A model generated the notes under the pieces. That model did not search any database. It saw only the letters and a program-made list of their open reading frames with translations, and was not told the DNA's origin. From positions 1 through 60,396 of the forward strand of contig JAFKLG010000079.1 of the NCBI GenBank assembly GCA_017304945.1: a stretch of 60,396 bases of DNA, read 5' to 3'. The DNA comes from Rhodospirillales bacterium. GTDB taxonomy: Bacteria > Pseudomonadota > Alphaproteobacteria > Acetobacterales > Acetobacteraceae. This document shows positions 51,968 to 60,396 of this stretch, piece by piece; the stretch's first letter is position 1; the number at the start of each line of letters is the position of its first letter. The position numbers and the translations under genes were made by a program.

Positions 51968-53487
51968 TGCGCGAGCGCCAGGCCCTGGAGGCGGATCATG
52001 CCGTCCGGCACCGGCCGGAACCCGGTCACCTTGGCCGACATGCCCATGATGTTGCGCGGGCTCCAGAGATAGGTGATCGGCAAATCCTGCCGCAGGATCG
52101 GCCACATCTGGCCATACAGCGCCTTGCGCTTCGCCAGGTCGATCGTGCCACGCGCGTCGTCGAGCAGCTTGTCCACCGCCGGGTTGGAATAGCCGCTCGC
52201 ATTGCTCGATGCGCCGGAATGCAGGAAAGCGTAGGTGTTGCCGTCGATATCGGCGCGGCCCGACCAGCCGATCATGTAGGCCTGGTAGTCGCCGCGGGTG
52301 GAGGTCTGCAGCGAACTCGCGAACTCCATCGCCTGGATCTTCACGTCGATCCCCACCTCGGCGGCCATCGACTGGATCACCTCCGACGCCTGCAGGATGT
52401 CGGGGTCGTTGAAGGTGAGCAGTTCGAGCTTCACCGGCAGCGTCACGCCCGCCTGCTTCAGCAGCGCCTTCGCCTTCTCCACGTTGCGTTCAGGCACTTT
52501 CACGTTCGCATCGTAGAACGGCGAGCTCGACGGCACCGCCTGCACGTTCGGCGCGAACATGTCGGCGAACACGACGTTCACCAGCGCCTTGCGGTCGATC
52601 GCGAGATCCAGCGCCTGCCGCACCGCGGCGTTCTTGCCGTAGGCGTTGTCCGCGCGTGGCCCGTTCGCGAGGTTGTTGGTGATGCCGAAATACCCGAGCG
52701 CGTCGTAGGTCACGAGGCGCAGCTTCGGATCGGCCTTCACCGCCGGCGCGTCGGTCGGCAGCACGTATTCCACGATGTCGACCGTGCCGGCCTTGAGGTT
52801 CGCCAGCCGGACGGAGGATTCGCCCAGCACCTGATAGACGACCTTGTCGAAGTGGATCGCCTTCGCGTTCCAGTAGCCGGGGAACTTCTCGAGCGTGACA
52901 TGGTCCTGCGGCACGCGCTCGACGAAGCGGAATGGACCGCTGCAGACCGGCGCCTTGCCGAAATCCTTGCCGGCCGCCTCGGTCGCCTTGGGCGGCAGGA
53001 TCATGCCGGCGCGATCGGTGAGCTGCGCCAGGAACGCGCCCGAGGGCTGCTTCAGCGCGATCTTCACCGTGCCGGGATCCACCACCTCGACATGGTCGAT
53101 CGCACTCAGCTCGCTGCGACGGAAACTGCCCGGCAGCGTCATGTGCCGCTCGAGCGAGTATTTCACCGCCGCCGCGTCCAGCTTCTCGCCGTTCTGGAAC
53201 GTGACGTCAGGACGTAGTTTCAGCACCAACGTCTTGTCGTCCGCCCAGGTGTAGCTGGTGGCGAGCTGCGGCACGATTTGCAGTTTCTCGTCGAGGTCGA
53301 GCAGCTTGTCGCAGAGTCCGGCGAAGACGATGCGCCCGACATAGGTGGTGGCGAGCGTCGGGTCGAGCACGTCCAGGTCCTGGCGCAGCGCGATGCGCAA
53401 GGTCTGCGCGGCGGCTGGCGGGGCGGCAAGCGTGGTGCCGAGGGATACGCCAAGGGCGCACACCCCGGCCAGCAGGATGGCTCGCAT
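51964..53487 (-). CDS. Peptide-type ABC transporter substrate-binding protein (SBP_bac_5)
   Basis: A 507-residue periplasmic protein with a signal peptide of about 28 residues (LLAGVCALGVSLGTTLAAPPAAAQ). The SBP_bac_5 fold is shown by VPQLATSYTWADDKTLVLKLRPDVTFQNGEKLDA (in parts), YFGITNNLANGPRAD, VRQALDLAIDRKALV and the C-terminal PITYLWSPRNIMGMS. Bound ligands of the family include di- and oligopeptides, but also nickel, opines and glutathione; none can be chosen here. Coupled to the permease. Confidence 0.94.
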   Translation of the reverse strand: MRAILLAGVCALGVSLGTTLAAPPAAAQTLRIALRQDLDVLDPTLATTYVGRIVFAGLCDKLLDLDEKLQIVPQLATSYTWADDKTLVLKLRPDVTFQNGEKLDAAAVKYSLERHMTLPGSFRRSELSAIDHVEVVDPGTVKIALKQPSGAFLAQLTDRAGMILPPKATEAAGKDFGKAPVCSGPFRFVERVPQDHVTLEKFPGYWNAKAIHFDKVVYQVLGESSVRLANLKAGTVDIVEYVLPTDAPAVKADPKLRLVTYDALGYFGITNNLANGPRADNAYGKNAAVRQALDLAIDRKALVNVVFADMFAPNVQAVPSSSPFYDANVKVPERNVEKAKALLKQAGVTLPVKLELLTFNDPDILQASEVIQSMAAEVGIDVKIQAMEFASSLQTSTRGDYQAYMIGWSGRADIDGNTYAFLHSGASSNASGYSNPAVDKLLDDARGTIDLAKRKALYGQMWPILRQDLPITYLWSPRNIMGMSAKVTGFRPVPDGMIRLQGLALAQ

Positions 53488-53620
53488 CGATCAGGCTCCC
53501 TGGATTGATCCCCGGCCGCACGACCGGACGACGTTCGTTGACCCATCGTGGCCCGAGCGGCCCGCCGCCCGCAAGGCGGGTCGGGCGGCGCCGGCCTGGT
53601 GGATCGTGCGGCCGGCCGGG

Positions 53621-54334
53621 TCACGCGCCGCGACGCGGCCAGCCGTCACGCTCCACCGCGGCGTTGATCACGGTGCGGTCGAACACGCCGCACGGGCTGT
53701 CGGCGCCCGCAAGGAAGCGGCGGAAGATGGCGAAGCGCTCCTGCGCCACGGCATGCAGGCGGCGCAGCTCGCGCAGCGGGTCGGGATGGTCGTCGGTGCG
53801 GATGTCGAGGTCGGGATAGGGATCGCGCGTCGCGATCTTCAGCGCGGCCGACTGCTTGCCGCGCCGGTCGCCCCCCGCCGCCTCGCCCGCCTCCAGCGCG
53901 GTGAGCAGCCGGTCGGCCATCGTCCCGCTGGCGGCGGCGAAGGCGTCGAGCGTCGCCTGCACTACCGCCGGGCCGGCGAGCATGTTGCCGGCCACCGAGA
54001 CCTCGGTGCCGTGCACCGATCCGCACCAGGCGACGCAGGCGGCGCCGGTATGCGCGGCGATGCGCCCCTGTGCGTCCAGCACATGGATCTGCCGATGGTC
54101 GCGGCCGGCGTCCTCGGCGAGCAGCCCGTCGATCACCGCCTGCGGCGCCTCGCCCGCGCGTAGCCGGGGCATGCCGTGCACCGCGTACATCGGGTTGATC
54201 AGCGCCTGGGTGGCGAGCGCGGCCACGCCACCCTCGACGTGGATGGCGAGCGCGCCGACCGCGAAGAATCGGGTGGCGACGGCGGCGCCGAGTGTGCCGG
54301 TGGCGGGGTCGCGGGCGAGGATGGACCAGGTCAT
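53621..54334 (-). CDS. DUF1028 protein, predicted Ntn-hydrolase
   Basis: A 237-residue DUF1028 protein with N-terminal MTWSILARDPATGTLGAAVATRFFAVG and VAALATQALINPMYAVHGM, typical of the family, whose fold is that of Ntn hydrolases. ATG 54334 starts at the homology. The final part has the fixed DDHPDPLRELRRLHAVA motif. It lies 133 bp upstream of the peptide transporter on the same strand, an association that suggests cleavage of imported peptides or amides; no activity is established. Confidence 0.88.
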   Translation of the reverse strand: MTWSILARDPATGTLGAAVATRFFAVGALAIHVEGGVAALATQALINPMYAVHGMPRLRAGEAPQAVIDGLLAEDAGRDHRQIHVLDAQGRIAAHTGAACVAWCGSVHGTEVSVAGNMLAGPAVVQATLDAFAAASGTMADRLLTALEAGEAAGGDRRGKQSAALKIATRDPYPDLDIRTDDHPDPLRELRRLHAVAQERFAIFRRFLAGADSPCGVFDRTVINAAVERDGWPRRGA

Positions 54335-54772
54335 GCGCCATTGTTGCCGTCGCGGTGCGGGCCGCAACCCCCACCCTGCGGTTCACGTCTGCGCGATCAG
54401 CGCAACGCAAGCGCGACGACTGACCGCGCGCAAGGCCTGAACTGCGCGCCATCCGAATTGCTTGCGCCCTCGTGTCGAGAGCGAACCATGGCCAGCCCCG
54501 CAACGGTCCGCGCGAGCGCCGCAGCATCTCCCCTTGCCCGCGCACGCCCCGCCGCCGCCAGTCCCCGCCCGCGGCGCGGCCATAATTGCTGTTCCGCAAT
54601 GCTGCCGTGACCGCTCGATCGCATGGGTCCCGAACCCCGGTCGGAGGTTGGAGCCCAGCCGCAGCGGCGAACCAGCCCGCGCCGGCCGTAGCGGCGGCTT
54701 TGCGCCAGACTCGATCCTCATGTCATGAGATTCGCCACGCTTTCCTTTCCCTGCGTCTCGGAGCCAAGCCCC
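54335..54772. other. Intergenic region without recognisable gene
   Basis: 438 bp between divergent genes. I see no tRNA, repeat or convincing promoter. A 40-codon frame at 54488-54610 (MASPATVRASAAASPLARAR) is Ala/Arg/Pro-rich and looks like chance in GC-rich DNA. Confidence 0.5.
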
Positions 54773-55579
54773 ATGATGCGCAGCGCACTGTGCCTGGTTC
54801 TCCTGCTGTCCAGCCTCGGCGGACAGGCCGTGGCGGCGGAGAGCCGCTCGAAACAGCCATCACCGACGCATCACCGACACCGCCCCCACACACCGGCAAA
54901 GCCGCCGCCCAAGAAGGTAGCGCCCTCCCCGCCCGCCACGCCGCAAGCCGCCCCCGGCCCACCCGAGGCGCCGCAGCCACCGCCGATCGGCGAGCTCCGC
55001 ACCGAGGTCGCCGCCATCGCGGACGCGCTCACCACCTTGCAGCAGGACGTCCGCGGACTGGTCGACCGCACCGCGTCCGACTCCACCCAGACCAAGCTCC
55101 AGGCCGCCGCGCAGCTCCGCCAGGCCACGCTGCTCGGAGCCCAGCTCGAGGCCCTCGCCAACCGCGTCGACGCGGTCGACCGCGACCGGCGCCTCGATCA
55201 GGGCGTGCTGGAGCGCCGCATCGGCGCCGAAGAGGCACGCAGCCAGGCGCAGGAGCAGCGGCTTGCCGCGCTCGCCGCCGAACGCACCAATGCCCCCGCG
55301 ATGGTGGCCATGGGCCTCGGCCTGGTCGGGATCCTGATCGGCATCGCCGCCCTCGCGGTTGCCTTCCGCATCCGGTACGCGGCCCAGCGGGCGGCGGAAC
55401 GCGCCTCCGATCGACTGTTCCGCGTCTACCGCCTCGAATTCGAGGCGGTCGCCGACCGTGCCGGCGCATTCGGCGGCGCGCCAGCGCATGCGCCCGGTCC
55501 CGCGGATGCCGATCCCCGCAAGGTCGAGCCGATCCGGCGTGAACCCAGCGCGTTCGACGCGCGTTTTCCCACCGCATGA
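54773..55579 (+). CDS. Hypothetical exported coiled-coil membrane protein
   Basis: A 268-residue protein of unknown function. Signal peptide residues 1-22 (MMRSALCLVLLLSSLGGQAVAA), a His/Pro/Lys-rich linker at about 25-72, a coiled coil at about 73-172 (Gln/Ala/Leu/Arg-rich), a transmembrane helix at about 176-198 (MVAMGLGLVGILIGIAALAV), and a cytoplasmic tail ending FDARFPTA. GGAG precedes ATG 54773; an earlier in-frame ATG at 54725 would hide the signal peptide. Its end overlaps or abuts a small membrane-protein gene. Confidence 0.8.
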   Translation: MMRSALCLVLLLSSLGGQAVAAESRSKQPSPTHHRHRPHTPAKPPPKKVAPSPPATPQAAPGPPEAPQPPPIGELRTEVAAIADALTTLQQDVRGLVDRTASDSTQTKLQAAAQLRQATLLGAQLEALANRVDAVDRDRRLDQGVLERRIGAEEARSQAQEQRLAALAAERTNAPAMVAMGLGLVGILIGIAALAVAFRIRYAAQRAAERASDRLFRVYRLEFEAVADRAGAFGGAPAHAPGPADADPRKVEPIRREPSAFDARFPTA

Positions 55580-55593
55580 CGGGAGGGATCGGG

Positions 55594-55710
55594 ATGAGGA
55601 AGCAGGATCGCCGCGACTACACGGATGTGGTCGTGGTGCTGACGATGGTCACCGCGCTGCTGGGCTGGATGGCGCTGCAGGCATTTCCGGACCCGCCCGC
55701 CTCGCCCTGA
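55594..55710 (+). CDS. Small single-span membrane protein
   Basis: A 38-residue ORF: basic/acidic head MRKQDRRDYTD, a hydrophobic helix VVVVLTMVTALLGWMALQAF, and a PDPPASP tail. A strong GGGAGG Shine-Dalgarno lies eight bases before ATG 55594. An in-frame ATG at 55576 overlaps the stop of the previous gene (ATGA), giving 44 residues and translational coupling. I do not recognise a family. Positive charges on the N side suggest a cytoplasmic N-terminus. Confidence 0.65.
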   Translation: MRKQDRRDYTDVVVVLTMVTALLGWMALQAFPDPPASP

Positions 55711-55797
55711 TCACCGGCTCCCGAGATCCGCCAGGTCCCGATCACCGGCCGTGCCGACCGCCGATCGCCCCTCAGGCGCGGACGCCGAGCGCGCCGC

Positions 55798-56079
55798 TCA
55801 GCCGACCGTGACGTCGCCCCAGAAGCCGAAGCGGCCGCCGACAGCGGCCATCGCCGGGCGTGGCGCCTCGTAGCACCACGCAGCGCGCGGGAGGCGGCGG
55901 CCGTCCAGCAGCAGGTCGTAGAACCGCACGCCGTGCGGACAGGCCAGGTCGTCCGCCGTCTTCGGCGCCGGCTCGAGCCAGTCGCGCCGCACCGAGTCGG
56001 GCGGGAAATACGCATAGCCGCCGACTTCGACGATATCGTCGCTCTCGGCAATGACCTGACCGTCGATCGTGGCGCGCAT
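55798..56079 (-). CDS. DUF427 protein
   Basis: A 93-residue single-domain DUF427 protein. MRATIDGQVIAESDDIVEVGGYAYFPPDSV and the later CPHGVRFYDLLLDG and APRPAMAAVGGRFGFW are the family core, in which the usual CPWKGxAxYY segment is replaced by CPHGVRFYDLLLDG. Fold is known; function is not. It is monocistronic and divergent from ruvA. Confidence 0.85.
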   Translation of the reverse strand: MRATIDGQVIAESDDIVEVGGYAYFPPDSVRRDWLEPAPKTADDLACPHGVRFYDLLLDGRRLPRAAWCYEAPRPAMAAVGGRFGFWGDVTVG

Positions 56080-56288
56080 GCCGCCACCATAGCGGGAGAG
56101 CGCGCATCTCGCGAGCGCCGCCGCCCAGCGCCCGCCCGGTCCGCGGGCACGATGCCGTGACGCGCGGTGCGCGGCAGCGGGCGATGACTTCCCACCGACT
56201 CCGCGCTTTCGCCTATACCCGCGCGGAACCCCGCAGAGGACCAGCCCCCGTCCATGCCGCTTGCCCGCGCCCCCGGGACGCTCGCGCC

Positions 56289-56897
56289 GTGATCGCCCAG
56301 CTCACCGGCCGGGTCGACGCGCTGGAGGACGGCCGCTGCGTGCTGGACGTGAACGGCGTGGGCTACCTGGTGCACGCCTCCACCCGCACGCTGGCCGCGC
56401 TGCCCACCCCACCGGCGGTGACGCGCCTGCTGGTGGAAACCCAGGTTCGGGAGGATGCGATCACCCTGTACGGCTTCGCCGATACCGCCGAACGCGACTG
56501 GTTCCGCCTGCTCACCACCGTGCAGGGCGTCGGCGCCAAGGTCGCGCTGTCGGTGCTTTCCGCGCTCTCGCCGCGCGACCTCGTGGCCGCGATCGCCGCC
56601 GGGGACCGCGGCAGCCTGACCCGCGCGTCCGGCGTCGGCCCCCGGCTCGCCGTGCGCCTCCTCTCGGAGTTGCGGGACAAGGCGGGCGCGATGCCGTCCG
56701 GCAGCGGCGCCGGCCTGCCCCCCGCGCCGGCGCCGTCCGGTGGGCCGGCGGAGGACGCGCTCTCCGCCCTGGTGAACCTCGGCTACCGCCGGCCGGAGGC
56801 GCAGGCCGCCATCGCCCGCGCGCTGGAACGGATCGGTCCCGACCAGCCGCTGGACGCGATCATCCGCAGCAGCCTGCGTGAGCTGGCGCCCGGATGA
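56289..56897 (+). CDS. ruvA: Holliday junction branch-migration protein RuvA
   Basis: A 202-residue RuvA starting at GTG 56289 ([15 protein letters not shown]). Domain I is an OB fold ([14 protein letters not shown]), domain II has the helix-hairpin-helix pairs ([20 protein letters not shown] and [19 protein letters not shown]), and domain III ([21 protein letters not shown]) contacts RuvB. A Pro/Gly linker separates II and III. It overlaps ruvB by four bases. Confidence 0.98.
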   Translation: MIAQLTGRVDALEDGRCVLDVNGVGYLVHASTRTLAALPTPPAVTRLLVETQVREDAITLYGFADTAERDWFRLLTTVQGVGAKVALSVLSALSPRDLVAAIAAGDRGSLTRASGVGPRLAVRLLSELRDKAGAMPSGSGAGLPPAPAPSGGPAEDALSALVNLGYRRPEAQAAIARALERIGPDQPLDAIIRSSLRELAPG

Positions 56898-57988
56898 GCC
56901 GCCCACCCAAACGCGCGGCCGAACGCGTCCCGGAGTCCGCGCCCGAACGCGCGATTTCGGCGGCGCGGCAGGAGGACGACGCCGCCGAGGCGTCGCTGCG
57001 GCCGCAAACGCTCGACGACTTCGTCGGCCAGAAGGCCTCACGCGAGAACCTGGCGGTGTTCATCCAGGCGGCCCGCGCGCGTGGCGAGGCGCTCGACCAC
57101 GTGCTGCTGCACGGGCCGCCCGGTCTCGGCAAAACCACGCTGGCGCAGATCGTCGCCCGCGAGCTCGGAGTCGGGTTCCGCGCGACCTCCGGGCCGGTGA
57201 TCGACAAGGCCGGCTCGCTGGCCGCGATCCTGACCAACCTGCAGCCGGGCGACGTGCTGTTCATCGACGAGATCCACCGGCTGCAGCCGGCGATCGAGGA
57301 AATCCTCTATCCGGCGATGGAGGACTTTCAGCTCGACCTGATCATCGGCGAAGGGCCGGCCGCGCGGTCGGTGCGCATCGACCTGCCGCATTTCACCCTG
57401 GTCGGCGCCACCACCCGCGCCGGGCTGCTGGCGACGCCGCTGCGCGACCGATTCGGCATCCCGCTGCGGCTCGTCTTCTACACCGCCGAGGAGCTCGAGC
57501 TGATCGTCGCCCGCGCCGCGCGCAAGCTGGGCTTTGCGCTCACGCCGGAAGGCGCCGCCGAGATCGCCCGCCGCTCCCGCGGCACCCCGCGCATCGCCGG
57601 CCGGCTGCTGCGCCGCGTGCGCGACTTCGCGGTGGTGGCCGGCAGCGGGCCGGTCGACCGCGCCATGGCCGACGCGGCGCTCACCCGGCTCGAGGTCGAC
57701 CGGCGCGGGCTGGACGCCATGGACCGTCGCTACCTGCGCCGCATCGCCGAACACCACGGCGGCGGCCCGGTCGGGGTGGAGACGCTGGCCGCCGCGCTCG
57801 CCGAAGCCCGGGACACGCTCGAGGACGTGGTAGAGCCGTTCCTGATCCAGGAAGGCCTGGTCCTGCGCACCAGCCGCGGCCGCATGCTGGGGGAGCCCGG
57901 CTGGCGGCATCTCGGCCTGAGTCCGCCGCGCGGCGCGACCGCCCAGCTCGATCTGCTGGGCGCGACCGATCCCGGGGGCGATGAATGA
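56894..57988 (+). CDS. ruvB: Holliday junction ATP-dependent helicase RuvB
   Basis: A 364-residue AAA+ motor. Walker [10 protein letters not shown] at 74-82, Walker [10 protein letters not shown], sensor 1 in [11 protein letters not shown], arginine finger region [12 protein letters not shown], and the C-terminal winged helix ([22 protein letters not shown] in parts). The N-terminal 35 residues are a non-conserved extension. Its stop overlaps the ybgC start. Confidence 0.98.
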   Translation: MSRPPKRAAERVPESAPERAISAARQEDDAAEASLRPQTLDDFVGQKASRENLAVFIQAARARGEALDHVLLHGPPGLGKTTLAQIVARELGVGFRATSGPVIDKAGSLAAILTNLQPGDVLFIDEIHRLQPAIEEILYPAMEDFQLDLIIGEGPAARSVRIDLPHFTLVGATTRAGLLATPLRDRFGIPLRLVFYTAEELELIVARAARKLGFALTPEGAAEIARRSRGTPRIAGRLLRRVRDFAVVAGSGPVDRAMADAALTRLEVDRRGLDAMDRRYLRRIAEHHGGGPVGVETLAAALAEARDTLEDVVEPFLIQEGLVLRTSRGRMLGEPGWRHLGLSPPRGATAQLDLLGATDPGGDE

Positions 57989-58476
57989 TTGCTCATCCGC
58001 ACGCAATGCCGCCGGACGGCCGCCATCGCTATGCCATGCGGGTCTACTACGAGGACACCGATGCGGGCGGGGTGGTCTACCACGCCAACTACCTGCGCTA
58101 TGCGGAACGCGCGCGAACCGAAGCTTTGCGCACGGTGGGAATCCCACATGCCGAGATGGTGGAGCGGTTCGGTGTGATGTTCATGGTGCGGCGGGCCGAA
58201 GTGGATTATCTGCGTCCCGCGCGCCTGGACGATTCGCTGGTGGTCGAAACCGAGGTACTTGCACTCGGCGGTGCCACGGCGTCCCTCCGCCAGGCGGTCT
58301 ACGGGCCCGACGGGCTGTGCGCCGACATCACGGTGCGGCTCGCCTGCGTTCGGATCGGCGCCGGGGATCACGCGGGCGCACGCGCCGGGATCGGGGGAAA
58401 CAGGCCGGGACGTATCCCGCCACGCTGGCGGGAGACACTGGCGGCCATGCGGGATGCCGCGGGCCATACGGGCTGA
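57985..58476 (+). CDS. ybgC: Tol-Pal system-associated acyl-CoA thioesterase
   Basis: A 163-residue hot-dog fold thioesterase. [19 protein letters not shown] contains the catalytic Asp26; the [13 protein letters not shown] and [15 protein letters not shown] segments follow. ATG 57985 overlaps the ruvB stop. It is the usual first gene of the tol-pal group, hydrolysing short or medium acyl-CoA; the link to Tol-Pal is by gene order. Confidence 0.95.
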   Translation: MIAHPHAMPPDGRHRYAMRVYYEDTDAGGVVYHANYLRYAERARTEALRTVGIPHAEMVERFGVMFMVRRAEVDYLRPARLDDSLVVETEVLALGGATASLRQAVYGPDGLCADITVRLACVRIGAGDHAGARAGIGGNRPGRIPPRWRETLAAMRDAAGHTG

Positions 58477-58566
58477 CGACACATGCCGTGGGGCACGCAT
58501 GAGTCGGAATGGGCATGCGTCCTGAGCGGCCTCTGGCCGACAGGACACTGGGTTGAGGAGTAGCAG

Positions 58567-59283
58567 GTGGATCGGACAGTCGATGCGGTGAACCTGGCGG
58601 CGGCAGGGGGTGATCTGTCCCTCTGGGGCCTCTTCATGCAGGCCGACATCGTCGTCAAGCTGGTCATGATCGGCCTGCTCGGCGCCTCCGTCTGGGTCTG
58701 GGCGATCGTGTTCGAGAAATGGTCGAGCATCCGGCGGGTGAACCGCGACGCCGACGGGTTCGAGGACCGGTTCTGGTCCGGCGGCAGCCTGGACGACCTG
58801 TTCGAGGCGGAAGGCGGCAACCCGACCCATCCGATGGCCGCGGTGTTCGCCGCCGCCATGGGTGAGTGGCGCCGCTCGGTGCGCGTCGCCGGTGCCGATG
58901 TCAGCCATACCAGCGTGCGCGAGCGGATCGACCGCGCCATCACGGTGACCGTCGGCCGCGAGATGGAACGGCTGGAACGCTGGATGGTGTTCCTGGCCTC
59001 GGTCGGCGCGACCGCCCCGTTCATCGGCCTGTTCGGCACGGTGTGGGGCATCATGCACAGCTTCTCGGCCATCGCCGCCATGCACAACACCAACCTCGCG
59101 GTCGTGGCGCCGGGCATCGCCGAGGCGCTGTTCGCCACCGCGATCGGCCTGGTGGCCGCGATCCCGGCGGTGCTCGCCTACAACAAGGTCAGCACCGACC
59201 TGGCCCGCTTCGCCGGCCGGCTCGAGGCGTTCGGCAGCGAGTTCAGCGCCATCCTGTCGCGCCAGAGCGAAGAGCGGGGCTGA
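58567..59283 (+). CDS. tolQ: Tol-Pal proton channel subunit TolQ
   Basis: A 238-residue inner-membrane protein of the MotA/TolQ/ExbB family. Transmembrane helices are at about 29-50, 139-163 and 180-205, the last two carrying the conserved Thr/Pro positions (SVGATAPFIGLFGTVWGIM, EALFATAIGLVAAIPAV). GTG 58567 is the start with GAGGAGTAGCAG upstream. With TolR it converts the proton gradient to force on TolA for outer-membrane constriction. Confidence 0.97.
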   Translation: MDRTVDAVNLAAAGGDLSLWGLFMQADIVVKLVMIGLLGASVWVWAIVFEKWSSIRRVNRDADGFEDRFWSGGSLDDLFEAEGGNPTHPMAAVFAAAMGEWRRSVRVAGADVSHTSVRERIDRAITVTVGREMERLERWMVFLASVGATAPFIGLFGTVWGIMHSFSAIAAMHNTNLAVVAPGIAEALFATAIGLVAAIPAVLAYNKVSTDLARFAGRLEAFGSEFSAILSRQSEERG

Positions 59284-59378
59284 GCATGACCGCAGCGAAC
59301 AAGGCCGGGATATCCGCAGCGAGGCGCGGCGCCGGCACGGCCGCACGTCCTCGCCTGCAGCGCCGGGGAGGCTGAGCG

Positions 59379-59900
<522 letters not shown>

Positions 59901-59976
59901 AAGACGCGCCGTGCTGCAGCAGGTGTTGCGCGGAGCGGGGCGTGAGGCCGGCCCGGGAAACCGGCGCCGGACCGGC

Positions 59977-60396
59977 ATGAACCCACGCATGCAGCGCGCC
60001 GTGGCGATCTCGGCGGGCCTGCACGTCGTGCTGCTCGCCGCGCTGGTGATCGGCATCCCCATCATCGTCCCGCCCGAACCCGAGGAACCGCCCGAGAGCG
60101 CGGTCGCCATGGTGTTCGAGGCGCCGGCCCAGACCAGCGCCAAGGCGCCCGCCCCGGCACAGACCCCGGCGCCCCCGGCGCAGGAGCCGACGCCGCCGAC
60201 GCCGCCCGCGACGACGCCCCCCAAGCCCACCCCGACGGAGGAGGCGCCGCCCCCGCCCCCGCCGCCACCACCTCCGCCGCCGCAGACGGCGCCGACCCCA
60301 CCGGCCCCCACCCCGCCCGCGCCCTCGCCGCCGCCCCCCGCGCCGACGCCGCCCACACCCGCGCCGACGGCACCCACCCCACCGCCGACGCCGGAA
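59977..60396 (+). CDS. tolA: TolA-like protein, 3' end outside window
   Basis: The frame from ATG 59977 stays open to the window end (140 residues so far). A short basic N-terminus (MNPRMQRA), one hydrophobic helix (VAISAGLHVVLLAALVIGI) and the SAVAMVFEAP segment match the TolA/TonB-type N-terminus, with the His in the helix common in such proteins. From about residue 50 it is Pro/Ala/Thr-rich, including 12 consecutive Pro. The helix contacts TolQR; the C-terminal periplasmic domain that binds TolB/Pal must lie beyond the window. Assigned as TolA by position after tolQ-tolR. Confidence 0.88.
   Translation, partial: MNPRMQRAVAISAGLHVVLLAALVIGIPIIVPPEPEEPPESAVAMVFEAPAQTSAKAPAPAQTPAPPAQEPTPPTPPATTPPKPTPTEEAPPPPPPPPPPPPQTAPTPPAPTPPAPSPPPPAPTPPTPAPTAPTPPPTPE

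Noticed and set aside
54488..54610. 40-codon ORF in the gap before the exported coiled-coil protein
   Set aside because: Ala/Arg/Pro-rich composition typical of random GC-rich DNA, no partner and no homology recognised.
59286..59375. 29-codon ORF between tolQ and tolR
   Set aside because: MTAANKAGISAARRGAG has no hydrophobic or conserved feature and its Shine-Dalgarno is poor; probably untranslated linker.

Overview
The window is GC-rich (about 70%) chromosomal DNA of an alphaproteobacterium. The gene orders hisG-hisD-infA-maf-rng-yacG-tRNA-Phe and ruvA-ruvB-ybgC-tolQ-tolR-tolA, and the density of short palindromic intergenic repeats, fit the Acetobacteraceae/Rhodospirillales. This placement is inferred from gene content and base composition, not from a tree. 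There is no rRNA operon, CRISPR array, transposase or phage module. One tRNA gene is present.

Layout: 1-9.8 kb holds a CaiB-type CoA-transferase (cut by the left edge), two luciferase-like flavin monooxygenases, a MarR-GNAT fusion with a palindromic operator, a DUF3445 protein, a large hybrid histidine kinase and a small TPR protein. 9.8-14.8 kb is the core cluster hisGD, infA, maf, RNase E/G, yacG and tRNA-Phe(GAA). 14.8-28.3 kb is mixed: a matrixin-type metalloprotease with a six-repeat C-terminus, an acyl-CoA synthetase, pgsA, a molybdopterin group (mobB, moaD, moaE), a DUF892 protein, topoisomerase IB, a DUF1003 protein, glgX, a CsbD-like protein, an SMP-30 lactonase and an SDR whose frame runs into a truncated cheB. 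28.4-36.6 kb has a soluble hybrid kinase, a HAD phosphatase, a formate/nitrite-type channel, argJ with a parvulin, two sugar-nucleotide/heptose genes and a 3-hydroxybutyrate dehydrogenase. 36.7-47.8 kb is a nitrogen and purine scavenging district: nucleoside hydrolase, a complete branched-chain-type ABC transporter (SBP, H, M, G, F), two M20 amidohydrolases, a zinc alcohol dehydrogenase and an adenine/adenosine deaminase. 47.8-54.3 kb is argC followed on its 5' side by a dipeptide-type ABC operon with DUF1028. 54.7-60.4 kb carries envelope genes and ruvAB-ybgC-tolQRA, the last gene cut by the right edge.

The most interesting signal is in front of argC (minus strand, 48774-49023). It combines a promoter-like -35/-10 pair, a leader peptide whose ATG lies almost at the predicted transcript start and which contains four consecutive arginine codons, a central hairpin holding its stop codon, and a strong intrinsic terminator just before argC. 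This is the architecture of a ribosome-mediated attenuator, here apparently sensing arginine. Other notable items are dispersed palindromic repeats (one shared family at four loci, a different 31-bp inverted repeat inside the liv operon, and a mosaic repeat block at 44 kb), a decayed cheB read in frame into an SDR, a potential G-quadruplex tract between tRNA-Phe and the metalloprotease, a small single-span membrane protein at 55.6 kb, and a peptide transporter operon with only one ATPase gene.
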